A stretch of DNA of 64,000 nucleotides, from assembly GCA_963800415.1 (NCBI GenBank), contig CAWDBS010000074.1, positions 62,001-126,000 of the forward strand, written 5' to 3'. The position numbers were made by a program, and so were the translations under genes. This document shows positions 8,813 through 16,906 of this stretch, piece by piece. This DNA comes from Palsa-504 sp963800415 (GTDB lineage Bacteria > Actinomycetota > Actinomycetes > Streptosporangiales > Streptosporangiaceae). The notes beneath the pieces were generated by a model, which saw only the letters and a program-made list of their open reading frames with translations, had not been told where the DNA came from and did not search any database. Position 1 is the stretch's first letter, and each line of letters opens with the position of its first letter.

Positions 8813-10194
8813 CCGCCACCCGGGCTATGACCGTGACCCGGCCGACAGCCACGATCGCCTCGGCGCCCGCCACGACGCGGTCCCCCGGCCCGCGCCTGCC
8901 CCGCCTGCTCGCGGGAATCGGAGGGGCGGCAGGCCTGCCGGAGCACGAGCGTCAGTACGGGCCGCTGCCGGGCCCCGCTCCGTCGGCCGCCCGGTCCCGG
9001 AGCCGTTCCCGCGGGCGCCGGCCCGAGCGGCTCATCGACGTAGTGGAGGCGGCGGGCCTGACCGGACGCGGGGGTGCCGGCTTTCCCGCCGGACGCAAGA
9101 TGCGCTCGGTCGCCGCCGGACCCGGCCGCAAGGCGGTCGTCGCCAACGGCGCCGAGGGCGAGCCCGCCAGCCGTAAGGACCGGCTGCTGCTGACCCGGCT
9201 CCCGCACCTGGTCCTGGACGGGATCACGCTGGCGGCCCAGGCCGTCGGCGCAGACGAGGCGTACCTGTGCGTGCACGGAACCGAGGGCGCCCTGCTCGAG
9301 CACCTGGACCACGCGGTAGCGGAGCGGGAGGCCGCCGGCCTGGATCCGGTGCCGATCCAGGTGACCGGCATCCCCGGCCGGTACGTGTCGAGCGAGCAGT
9401 CATCGATCGTGCAGTACCTGAACGGCGGTCCCGGCAAGCCGACCTTCGCCCCGCCGCGGCCGCACGAGCAGGGCGTGAACGGAAAGCCCACGCTGGTGCA
9501 CAACGTGGAGACCCTGGCGCACCTGGCGCTGATCGCCCGGCGCGGCGACCGTTGGTTCCGCGGCGCCGGGCTGCCATCCGCCCCGGGGTCGATGCTCGTC
9601 ACGGTGAGCGGCGCGGTCACCCGCCCCGGCGTCTACGAGATCGAGATGGGCACCACGGCCGGGGAGGTGATCATGCTGGCCGGCGGTCCGGCCGAGCGAC
9701 TGCAGGCGCTCCTGGTCGGCGGCTATTTCGGTGCCTGGCTGCCGGTCGAGGCGGCGTGGCCGGCGCCGATGACCCACCTGGGCCTGAAGGCAGCGGGCGG
9801 CGCGCTCGGCGCGGGCATCGTGATCGCCCTGCCGGCCGCTGCGTGCCCGATCGCGGAGACCGCCCGGGTAGTCCGTTACCTGGCCGAGGAGAGCGCCGGG
9901 CAGTGCGGCCCGTGCCTGTTCGGGCTGCCCGCGCTGGCCGACGCGCTGGCCAGCCTGGCGTTCTCCGGTGGCCGGGAACGGGGCATCGACGACGTCGCGG
10001 CGCTGATCCCGCTCGTCGAGCGCCGGGGCGCCTGCCGGCACCCGGACGGGGCCACGCAACTCGTACGCAGCCTGCTCACGGCGTTTCCGGCGGACACGCA
10101 CTGGCATCAGCGGCAGGGGGCCTGTGACGGCGTGCGCCGTGCGCCGCTGCTGCCGCTGCCCGGCGATGAGGAAAGGGACTGGGACTGGGGATGA
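8809..10194 (+). CDS. NuoF-like NADH:flavin oxidoreductase with SLBB and iron-sulfur regions
   Basis: A 461-residue homologue of the complex I 51-kDa subunit outside a nuo cluster. The NAD(H) loop GRGGAGFPAGRKM lies near residue 85, the FMN-site block NGAEGEPASRKDR near 108, an SLBB-like segment (SGAVTRPGVYEI) near 265, and the iron-sulfur region SAGQCGPCLFGLP near 363 with a last Cys in RGACRHPDG. Only three of the four NuoF cluster cysteines are present: the first is Ala. That may be usual in this stand-alone family, which I cannot check. Start is GTG at 8809; an ATG at 8827 is an alternative. The ferredoxin gene overlaps its end by four bases. Confidence 0.88.
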   Translation: MTATRAMTVTRPTATIASAPATTRSPGPRLPRLLAGIGGAAGLPEHERQYGPLPGPAPSAARSRSRSRGRRPERLIDVVEAAGLTGRGGAGFPAGRKMRSVAAGPGRKAVVANGAEGEPASRKDRLLLTRLPHLVLDGITLAAQAVGADEAYLCVHGTEGALLEHLDHAVAEREAAGLDPVPIQVTGIPGRYVSSEQSSIVQYLNGGPGKPTFAPPRPHEQGVNGKPTLVHNVETLAHLALIARRGDRWFRGAGLPSAPGSMLVTVSGAVTRPGVYEIEMGTTAGEVIMLAGGPAERLQALLVGGYFGAWLPVEAAWPAPMTHLGLKAAGGALGAGIVIALPAAACPIAETARVVRYLAEESAGQCGPCLFGLPALADALASLAFSGGRERGIDDVAALIPLVERRGACRHPDGATQLVRSLLTAFPADTHWHQRQGACDGVRRAPLLPLPGDEERDWDWG

Positions 10195-10406
10195 CCGTCA
10201 CGCTGCGGGTCCATCCGATCGCCTGCTCCGGCCACGGGATGTGCGCCGAGTTGCTGCCCGAGGTCATCGACCTGGACCGGTGGGGCTACCCGATCCTGAA
10301 GTCGCCGACGATCCCGCGCTCGCTGCTGGACCATGCCAGGCGGGCCGCCCAGGCCTGCCCCACGCTGGCCCTGCTCGTCGAGGAGAAGGCCGGGAAGCAC
10401 CGGTGA
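10191..10406 (+). CDS. Small 3Fe-4S-type ferredoxin
   Basis: A 71-residue ferredoxin of the actinobacterial CxxHxxC style: CSGHGMC at residues 12-18, AELLPEVIDLDRWGYP, and a final ACP near 58. Three cysteines with a non-Cys at the second position fit a 3Fe-4S cluster, as in ferredoxins that serve P450s and oxidoreductases. The ATG overlaps the NuoF-like stop (ATGA), so it is probably the electron partner of that flavoprotein. The operon ends here: a convergent gene's stop lies 12 bases away. Confidence 0.92.
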   Translation: MTVTLRVHPIACSGHGMCAELLPEVIDLDRWGYPILKSPTIPRSLLDHARRAAQACPTLALLVEEKAGKHR

Positions 10407-10417
10407 CCGACTTCGCC

Positions 10418-11023
10418 TCACTCGTCCGGGCCGCCGCCCCAGCCGCTGACGGACGAGGAGGCGACGGGCGTCCCGCCGGGGCCGCCCGGGCAGGACACGA
10501 TCATCGTCACCGAGTTCGCGCCGGATTCGAAGACCACCCGCGCGGTGGTGGCCGGCCCCCGGGTCACGTTCGAAGCCTCGTAGCCCTGGGTGGGACTCCA
10601 CGACACCAGGTAGGCACCCGCCTCCCGGCATTCGGCCAGCACGGTACCGCCCAGCGAGGTGAGCACGGTACCGGCTGCCGCCTGCTGGGCTGGCGAGGTG
10701 ACCGGCTGCGGAACGGGCGTCGCGACGGACGGCGCAGGCGATGCCGGGGCGGCCGGGCTCACGGCGGCCCGGGTCGCGGCGGGCCTGGCCGCCGGTGAGG
10801 TGCGGACGGCAGGCTGTGGCGGCTGGGTGGCGACCTCGCTGGCCTCACCGGGATCATGGGACTCACGGGCCAGGGCCTGGTTCACCGCGTCCGCGGTCAG
10901 CTGCTGGCCGGGGCTGGCCGCGATGCCCTGGCCGAGCAGGGATACGGCCAGCAAGCTGCCCGCGGTGGCGGTACCGGCCCCGAGCAGCCAGGCACCGACG
11001 CCGGCCAGGATGCGCACGTGCAC
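10418..11023 (-). CDS. Secreted or membrane-anchored protein with Pro/Ala linker, unknown function
   Basis: About 201 residues. A short hydrophobic N-terminus (ILAGVGAWLLGAGTATAGSLLAVSLLG) acts as signal or anchor, followed by a linker of Pro, Ala, Ser and Thr to about residue 115. A compact C-terminal domain of about 80 residues holds two cysteines (AECREAG and IVSCPGG) that could form a disulfide, and a TVLTSLGGTVLAEC / YLVSWSPTQGYEASNV pattern. Start is GTG at 11021 or 11015; AGGG sits properly for the second. The frame stays open far upstream over the response regulator, which is a shadow. It sits between the electron-transfer operon and the two-component genes and may belong to their regulon, but nothing in the sequence proves it. 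Confidence 0.7.
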   Translation of the reverse strand: MHVRILAGVGAWLLGAGTATAGSLLAVSLLGQGIAASPGQQLTADAVNQALARESHDPGEASEVATQPPQPAVRTSPAARPAATRAAVSPAAPASPAPSVATPVPQPVTSPAQQAAAGTVLTSLGGTVLAECREAGAYLVSWSPTQGYEASNVTRGPATTARVVFESGANSVTMIVSCPGGPGGTPVASSSVSGWGGGPDE

Positions 11024-11158
11024 CCTGGCAAGAGTGGCCGGTCCCGCCTTAAGAGCAGGTAAAGACGACCCTAAATGCCCCGCCCCGCGGCTCCCTCGCC
11101 GACCGTCTGATACGCGATCAACCTGCGGGTAAAGGCCGATACCGCTACCTTCACTGGT

Positions 11159-11845
11159 GTGGCACAGCTGCTCCTCGTGGAAGACGACGCCGCCATCCGC
11201 GGTGCCCTGATCCGCACCCTGACCGAACGCGGCCACGCGGTGACCAGCATGCCGGCCGCCATGCCCGCGCTGCAGCACCTGCTGGCCTCGCCGCCCGATC
11301 TGATCCTGCTCGACCTCGGGCTGCCCGATGTCAGCGGGTACGAGGCGCTGCGGATGATGCGGGCCGTCAGCTCGGTTCCCGTTGTGGTCGTCACGGCCCG
11401 CGATGACGAGGCGGAAATCATCAGGGTGCTTGACGCCGGAGCCGACGACTACGTGGTCAAGCCGTTCGGCCCGGGTCAGATCGAAGCCAGGATCCGTGCC
11501 GTGCTCCGCCGGGCGGCCCCAGGCGACCCGGCTACCGCCAGCCTGCTCACCGTGGGCGGCCTGCGGCTGGACCCGGACGGGCACGAGGCCACCCTGGACG
11601 ACGCGCCGCTCGACCTGAGCCGCCGCGAATTCGACCTGCTGCATTACCTGGCACTGCACGCCGGCCAGGTGGTGACCCGGCGTGACCTGCTCACTCACGT
11701 CTGGAGGCTGCCTTACGGCGGCGCGGACAAGACTGTCGACGTGCATGTGTCGTGGCTGCGCAGGAAGCTGGGCGAGACCGCGCAGCACCCCCGCTACCTG
11801 CACACGGTCCGCGGGGTCGGGATCAAGCTCAGCCCACCCCCATGA
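11159..11845 (+). CDS. OmpR/PhoB-family response regulator
   Basis: A 228-residue DNA-binding regulator. The receiver domain has the acid pair VEDDAA (about 7-12), the phospho-acceptor Asp in LLDLGLPDVSG (about 51) and the Lys of VVKPFG (about 101). The C-terminal winged helix covers about 130-225 with SRREFDLLHYLALHAGQVVTRRDLL, VDVHVSWLRRKL and VRGVGIKL. GTG at 11159 is the only start that keeps the receiver intact. Its stop overlaps the ATG of the histidine kinase (ATGA), so the two form a coupled pair. Confidence 0.95.
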   Translation: MAQLLLVEDDAAIRGALIRTLTERGHAVTSMPAAMPALQHLLASPPDLILLDLGLPDVSGYEALRMMRAVSSVPVVVVTARDDEAEIIRVLDAGADDYVVKPFGPGQIEARIRAVLRRAAPGDPATASLLTVGGLRLDPDGHEATLDDAPLDLSRREFDLLHYLALHAGQVVTRRDLLTHVWRLPYGGADKTVDVHVSWLRRKLGETAQHPRYLHTVRGVGIKLSPPP

Positions 11846-13590
11846 GACTGCGGGTCAGCCTCCTCGTGATGGCCACCAGCTCCCTGGTCCTGGTGTCCTT
11901 CTTGGTCCCGCTCGCGCTGGTGCTGCGCACGCTGGCGGCCGACCGGGCGGTGAGCGCCGCCACCGCCATGGCCCAGTCGATGGCACCGTTGGTGACAACC
12001 CTGACGACCGGCGACCTGCGGCTCACCGTGGACCAGGTGAACGCGGAGACCAGCACGCCGATCACCATCTTCCTGCCATCTGGCGCCGAACTCGGCCAGC
12101 CCTCGCCCGTCTCGCCGGCCGTCCGGCTGGCTCGCAACGGCCGCAGCTTCTCCGCCGAGGCACCAGGCGGCGAGCAGGTGCTCGTGTCCGTGGAGGGCCT
12201 GGCTGACGGGTCCGCCGCGATCCGCGCCTTCGTTCCTGACTCCGTGCTGCGGCACGGGGTCACCCGGGCCTGGCTGCTGCTCGGCGGGGTGGGCTTGCTG
12301 CTGCTCCTGCTCAGCGTCGTGGTCGCCGATCAGCTCGCCCGTTCCCTGGTCCGGCCGCTGACCGCCCTCGCGCAGGCCGCCGACCGGCTCGCCGGAGGGG
12401 AACTGGCCGCCCGGGCCGCGGTGGCAGGCCCGCCGGAGGTCCGGCGCGCGGGCGCCGGGCTGAACCGGCTGGCGGTCCGCATCGGCGAGTTGCTCGCGCA
12501 TGAGCGGGAGACCGTCGCCGATCTGTCTCACCGGCTCCGGACCCCGCTGACCGCGCTGCGCATCGACGCCGAATCGCTCCGGGACGACGCCGAGATGGAG
12601 CGACTGCTCGCCGACGTAGGCTCGGTGGAGCGGACCGTCAGCGAGATCATCCGGGAGGCGCGGCGGCCGGGCGGTGCGGGCGCGCAGGTGATTTGCGACG
12701 CGGCCCGGGTCATCGCCGAACGGGCCGCGTTCTGGTGGCCGCTCGCCGAAGACCAGGACCGCCGGATGTCCGTCGAGGTGGCCCCTGGCCCCGTGCCGGT
12801 CTTCGTGGCCGCCCATGACCTGGCGACCTGCGCGGACATCCTGCTGGGAAATGTGTTCGCGCATACCCCCGAGGGCGCCGGCTTCGCCGTGCGGCTCAGC
12901 CGGCGCGCCGCGGGGGGCGCGTGGCTAGTGGTCGCGGACGACGGGCCTGGTTTCGGTGCGGCCGACCCGACCCTCCGGGGGCAGTCGAGCGGTGGGTCCA
13001 CCGGCTTGGGCCTGGACATTGCCCGCCGCGTCGCCGAGGCGTCCGGCGGGACGCTGATCATCGGCCGGTCGGCATCGGGCGGCGGTTCGGTGACGCTGGG
13101 GCTGGGGTCCCCGGCCGCGCCGCCGGAGGATTCCCGGCGGCACCGGCGGGCCCGGCTCAGGCTGCGGGCCTTACCGCGGCGCGTCGAGCAGGTCGGAGCA
13201 CGCCGGGCGCCGGCCTGGGCGCCGGAGCTGGGCGATGGGCCGGGTGGCGTGCTGCCACAGCCGGGACACGTTTTCGGCCAGATGGCCGAGCTGCTCGTCA
13301 GCACGCCGCAGCTCGGCGCCGGTCTTCGTTCGTTCGGCCTGGTAGACCTGGTAGGACTGGTACGGCATCATGATGTAGCTCCTCGCGGACCCCGTGATAT
13401 CCGCGCCGCAGCCGGGAGGGCCGCCGCGCCGTGCCCGCGCTCGCCTGTCAGGCGGCATCAGGCATCTATGATCGAAATTACGGCTAAGACCTGCACGGCC
13501 GCATCGTGCAAATGCCTTATTCGCCGGCCGTTCCCGGGCTTAGGCAGGGGAAGCGACGGCCTAGGCCCCCGTGCCACGGCCGGGCGCTAG
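11842..13590 (+). CDS. Sensor histidine kinase (HAMP, HisKA, HATPase), C-terminus possibly overrun
   Basis: Partner of the preceding regulator. A first membrane helix is at about residues 8-30, an extracytoplasmic sensor to about 140, a second helix at about 145-165 (LLLGGVGLLLLLLSVVVADQ), and a HAMP segment. The H-box is ETVADLSHRLRTPLTALR (His near 228), the N-box LGNVFAHTPEG (near 340) and the G-box VVADDGPGFGAAD / GLGLDIARRVAEASGG. Family-like sequence stops near position 13110; the frame stays open for about 150 more residues of Arg/Pro/Gly-rich sequence that lies antisense to the next small gene. The natural end may be near 13170, or a stop was lost. Confidence 0.88.
   Translation: MRLRVSLLVMATSSLVLVSFLVPLALVLRTLAADRAVSAATAMAQSMAPLVTTLTTGDLRLTVDQVNAETSTPITIFLPSGAELGQPSPVSPAVRLARNGRSFSAEAPGGEQVLVSVEGLADGSAAIRAFVPDSVLRHGVTRAWLLLGGVGLLLLLLSVVVADQLARSLVRPLTALAQAADRLAGGELAARAAVAGPPEVRRAGAGLNRLAVRIGELLAHERETVADLSHRLRTPLTALRIDAESLRDDAEMERLLADVGSVERTVSEIIREARRPGGAGAQVICDAARVIAERAAFWWPLAEDQDRRMSVEVAPGPVPVFVAAHDLATCADILLGNVFAHTPEGAGFAVRLSRRAAGGAWLVVADDGPGFGAADPTLRGQSSGGSTGLGLDIARRVAEASGGTLIIGRSASGGGSVTLGLGSPAAPPEDSRRHRRARLRLRALPRRVEQVGARRAPAWAPELGDGPGGVLPQPGHVFGQMAELLVSTPQLGAGLRSFGLVDLVGLVRHHDVAPRGPRDIRAAAGRAAAPCPRSPVRRHQASMIEITAKTCTAASCKCLIRRPFPGLGRGSDGLGPRATAGR
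13171..13371 (-). CDS. Small hypothetical protein, 66 residues
   Basis: Starts MMPYQSYQVYQAER with a strong GAGGAG site seven bases before the ATG at 13369-13371. The first 45 residues are helical and charged (KTGAELRRADEQLGHLAENVSRLW), resembling the short helical proteins common in actinomycete genomes; the tail is Arg-rich. Function unknown. It is antisense to the C-terminal extension of the histidine kinase frame, and the good ribosome site and codon pattern favour this strand as the real coding one here. Confidence 0.6.
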   Translation of the reverse strand: MMPYQSYQVYQAERTKTGAELRRADEQLGHLAENVSRLWQHATRPIAQLRRPGRRPACSDLLDAPR

Positions 13591-13610
13591 GTTACCCAGG
13601 GAGGTGAACG

Positions 13611-13929
13611 TTGACGGACGGATTGTGGCTTCGTTTCCTGTCCGGACCGGACATCGACTCCCTCGGCCTGTCCGGCGCCGAGATCGTCGCCGCCGTCGAG
13701 GACGCCGTGCGCGCCCACGGGGACGGGCGCGTGGTGGTCGAGCGCGTCGCGGCTCACCGAACCCGAGCCGCTGCTGCGCACCGCCTCGGTCAAGCCCGGT
13801 GCCTTCGTCGTCCCCTACGGCACGGTCAGCGCCGTGGAACTCAACCTGCTCGACGTAATGGACAAGGTCGTCGTCGACGACTGGCGGGAGGCGCAGTCGG
13901 GCGCCGGAACGATGCTCCGGTACCGCTAG
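13611..13929 (+). pseudogene. Ornithine cyclodeaminase/mu-crystallin family remnant
   Basis: The TTG at 13611 begins a family N-terminus (LRFLSGPDIDSLGL, AEIVAAVEDAVRAHGDGRVVVE). Near 13745 the sequence jumps to another frame that reads LTEPEPLLRTASVKPGAFVV / PYGTVSAVELNLLDVMDKV / VVDDWREAQ and stops at 13929. That part belongs roughly 150 residues further on in intact homologues (about 320-380 residues). So the middle of the gene is deleted, including the dinucleotide-binding fold, and the frame is broken. The remnant ends three bases before the lyase homologue, indicating the two genes were once an operon. This is real deletion rather than a single-base error. Confidence 0.75.
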
Positions 13930-13931
13930 CG

Positions 13932-15389
13932 ATGCCCGTGCTGGCGATCACCCGGGCTGATAACGCGGATCTCGGCCTCATCCGGGCCGTGGCCGACGGC
14001 CAGCCCGTCAGCATCGGGCCCGGCCTGCTCGCGGCGGTACAGCAGCGCTGCGAGCAGGCCCGGCAGGCGCTTCGCGACGGGCAGCCGGTGTACGGCGTCA
14101 ACACCGGCATGGGGGCGCTCTCCTCGGTCCGCCTGACCGAAGCGCAGCAGCGTTCCCATCAGCGCAACCTGCTGCTGGCGCGGGCCACGGGCGGCCCGCC
14201 GTGGCTGAGCCCGTCCGAGGTCCGGGCGATCATCATGGTCCGGCTGCTCACGTTTCTCTCCGGTGACGCCGCCGTCTCGGGCGGGCTCTGCCAGCGGCTC
14301 GCGGATTTCCTCAACTACCAGATCGTGCCGGCGGTGCCCCAGGCGGGCGCCGGAACCGCGGGCGAGATCACCCAGCTGGCGCACACGTTCGGGCCGGTGG
14401 CCGGCATCGGCCGGGTGCTCGGGCCGGGCGGGACCCCGCAGGCGGCGCGCGAGGCGCTGCGCCGCCATGGGCTATCCGAGTTCAGCCTGGGTCCCAAAGA
14501 GGGCATCGCGCTCATCCAGGGGGTGCCCGGGGCCACCGGCCTGGCCGTCCTCCGCCTCGGCGAGGCCGCCGCGCTCGCCTCGCTGATGGAGGCGGCCGCG
14601 GCGCTGTCCATCGTGGCGATCCGGGCGCCGCGCGATCCCTATCGTGCTGCCTGCGGGCGCGGTGACGAGGTGCTGGCCGAGGTGCTGGCGCGGCTGCGCG
14701 GGGCCGTGGGTGACGAACCGTCGCCGCGGTCCTTGCAGGCGCCGGTGTCATTCCGGGTGGCCGGACCGGTGCTCACCCAGGTTCACCGGGCCGCCGCGCT
14801 GCTTGAGGCGGCGACCTGCCGGGCCCTGACCGGGGTCACGGACTCCCCCGCCTACCTCGACGGACGGTTCACCAGCACGGCTGGGTTCCACGGGATCGAC
14901 CTGGCCGCGCACTGCGACCACCTCACGGCGGCGTTCTGCCACGCGGCGGAGGTGGCGGCGGCACGCCTGCACCGGCTGATGGATCCCGCGGTCACCGGGC
15001 TGCCCGCGCAGCTGGCCCGCGACCCCGGCCCGCAGGCCGGCCTGACGCCGGTCCACAAGCGCGCCGCCGGAGAGGTCCACGCGATGCGGCGGGTGGCCGT
15101 CGCGACCCCGGTCGGCCTGATCGAGACGTCTGGCGGCCAGGAGGACGTGCAGTCGTTCGCCTGGGAGGCCACCGGGAAGCTCACCGTCGCGCTGCGCCAC
15201 GCTCGGGCGGTCACGGGGTGCGAGCTGCTGGCCGGCTACCAGGCGGCGGCGCTGTCCGGGTGGCCGCCGCCGGCCGGGTGCCGGGCGCTGCTGGACTGGC
15301 TGGCCGGGATCGTCGCCCCGATCGAGGGTGACCGGCCGTTCGGCGAGGACCTCGAGCGTCTGATCCACGCGCCGTGGCCCCCGGCCTGA
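13932..15389 (+). CDS. Histidine/phenylalanine ammonia-lyase family protein with altered MIO triad
   Basis: A 485-residue homologue of the HAL/PAL family. Conserved landmarks are VYGVNTGMG (about 56-64, with the catalytic Tyr), QRNLLLARATGG (about 77), LGPKEGIALIQG (about 187-198) and the C-terminal GGQEDVQSFA (about 400). In HAL, the Ala-Ser-Gly of GSVGASGDL cyclises into the MIO electrophile. The aligned segment here is AGAGTAGEITQLAH, giving Thr-Ala-Gly: the Ser is absent and MIO cannot form in the usual way. A lyase acting on a substrate with a better leaving group (as in ergothionase-like members) or a non-catalytic role are both possible. Start is ATG 13932. Confidence 0.85.
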   Translation: MPVLAITRADNADLGLIRAVADGQPVSIGPGLLAAVQQRCEQARQALRDGQPVYGVNTGMGALSSVRLTEAQQRSHQRNLLLARATGGPPWLSPSEVRAIIMVRLLTFLSGDAAVSGGLCQRLADFLNYQIVPAVPQAGAGTAGEITQLAHTFGPVAGIGRVLGPGGTPQAAREALRRHGLSEFSLGPKEGIALIQGVPGATGLAVLRLGEAAALASLMEAAAALSIVAIRAPRDPYRAACGRGDEVLAEVLARLRGAVGDEPSPRSLQAPVSFRVAGPVLTQVHRAAALLEAATCRALTGVTDSPAYLDGRFTSTAGFHGIDLAAHCDHLTAAFCHAAEVAAARLHRLMDPAVTGLPAQLARDPGPQAGLTPVHKRAAGEVHAMRRVAVATPVGLIETSGGQEDVQSFAWEATGKLTVALRHARAVTGCELLAGYQAAALSGWPPPAGCRALLDWLAGIVAPIEGDRPFGEDLERLIHAPWPPA

Positions 15390-15645
15390 CCTGCCTGCCT
15401 GCCCCGGCAGATGGTCAGGTACCGTGAGCCACACTGCCCAGGGCATGGACGAAATCGGTGGTCAGCGGCTTGGTGATCACGGTTCATCAGCACGCAATAG
15501 CGGGCGAGCCGGCTCGTAGGCCGCCGTTCTAGCCGCCTGCGGCAACCGCCAATGCAGTCGCTCGGCTATGATTTCGAATTATTCCTTGACCGTCGCTAAT
15601 TCGCCAGGCGCTGATACTCTGTAAGTACGTACAACTTGAGATGAG

Positions 15646-16020
15646 ATGAACGCGATGCCCTTCACGCCAGCGCCGACACGAAGAGCGTCCAGCGCGAGAC
15701 AATCCGAAATCGCCATCAGTCGCGTGCTCGCTGACATGGGAAGTGCCGACCAGCTTGCTCATGCCGACCCTGCCCTCCGCGTCGCCTGCCCCACCTGCGA
15801 AGCACTCAGCCAGCACCGATGCCTGGAGCGCAACCCCAAGCAATTCGTCACCCCGCACGCCGAGCGCGCCGCGCTCGCAACCAGTACCGCCGACCGCGCC
15901 GCCAACCGGTTCGTCGTGTTCTCGGCACCCAGCCCGGCCAGCACCAACCTGACCGCGATACAGGACGCCGACCGTGCCGTCGCGTTCGCGGTCCGTTTCA
16001 CTCCACCTCCACTTCCCTGA
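15646..16020 (+). CDS. Small zinc-finger-like protein
   Basis: 124 residues. The centre carries CPTCEALSQHRC followed by HAERAA, a CxxC...C...HxxR arrangement that matches the short zinc-binding fingers of actinobacterial and phage-associated small proteins. The flanks are Ala/Ser/Thr-rich. An ATG is used at 15646; a second at 15655 is possible. The gene stands alone, with about 255 bases upstream and 190 downstream without other coding signal. The upstream stretch is clearly more AT-rich than its surroundings. DNA or RNA binding is a guess from the finger only. Confidence 0.55.
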   Translation: MNAMPFTPAPTRRASSARQSEIAISRVLADMGSADQLAHADPALRVACPTCEALSQHRCLERNPKQFVTPHAERAALATSTADRAANRFVVFSAPSPASTNLTAIQDADRAVAFAVRFTPPPLP

Positions 16021-16211
16021 TCTCCTCGGTGTGAACTAGCTGCAAGGTGGTCGATGTCAGTCGTTCGTGCAGTTCGCGGGTCTGGACCGGTCGCATGATG
16101 TCGGTGCTGGACGGTGAGGCGGTCATCTCCTGCCAGGACTATCGCCAGGACTAACGGCACTTGCTGCGCTGACGCCCCGGGTGCAGGGTCGGTGCAGGGT
16201 CAAAAGCAGGG

Positions 16212-16832
16212 GTGATGCAGATGAATGACCACGACACCACGCTCATCCCGGGCAACGACACCCCGCTGCCCGCCGGCAAGTTGCAGCGGATCGCCGATCA
16301 TGAGCGCGGCCCACGAATGACCGTGCCCGGCACAATCCAATCCGCCGGGCGTACCCGGGTGTTCGCCGCCGGTGGTGAACGGGGGAGGATGCGGGCCGCC
16401 GACGTGGACCGCGACCGCGTGGTGGAATTCCTCAACATCGCCTACAGCGAGGGCCGGCTGTCCAAGGAGGAGCACGACGGCCGCCTGGAGAACGCCCTTT
16501 CCGCGCGCACTTACGCCGATCTGGACCAGATCGTGACCGACCTGCCTGCCGCGCGGGCGACCGTGGTGACCGGGGTGGCCACGATCAACGGGCTCGCGAT
16601 AGCGAGTCTTGCCTGCGGGCTGGGGCAGTTCGTGTTCGGGCCGCTGGCGACCATCCCGGCGATCGTGTTCGGCCACGTGGCCCGGCACCAGATCAAGCGC
16701 ACCGGAGATCAGGGGGCTGGCCTGGCACTCGCAGGTTTGATACTCGGCTGGGCGACTGTGATCCTGGGCATCGTCCTGATCGTCGTCGTCGGCCTGGCCG
16801 TGTCCGTCGGGATGCACGGCACCATGCACTGA
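16212..16832 (+). CDS. DUF1707 and DUF4190 domain membrane protein
   Basis: 206 residues. Residues of about 60-115 are a DUF1707 domain, with its pattern MRAADVDRDRVVEFLN / AYSEGRLSKEEHDGRLENAL, a SHOCT-like short helical module. The C-terminal half is a DUF4190-like membrane unit with two helices (GLAIASLACGLGQFVFGPLATIPAIVFGHVA and GLALAGLILGWATVILGIVLIVVVGLAV) joined by an ARHQIKRTGDQG loop. The N-terminal 50 residues are variable; a start at the internal GTG/ATG near 16317 is possible. Such proteins are common in actinomycetes and have no assigned role. It stands alone. Confidence 0.82.
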   Translation: MMQMNDHDTTLIPGNDTPLPAGKLQRIADHERGPRMTVPGTIQSAGRTRVFAAGGERGRMRAADVDRDRVVEFLNIAYSEGRLSKEEHDGRLENALSARTYADLDQIVTDLPAARATVVTGVATINGLAIASLACGLGQFVFGPLATIPAIVFGHVARHQIKRTGDQGAGLALAGLILGWATVILGIVLIVVVGLAVSVGMHGTMH

Positions 16833-16906
16833 GCAGCCGAGAGCCCCCGGCATTGCCGCGTCTCAAAGTGGCCGGGTTCCCAGATCGTGAGGTGATGTGC
16901 TTGGGC

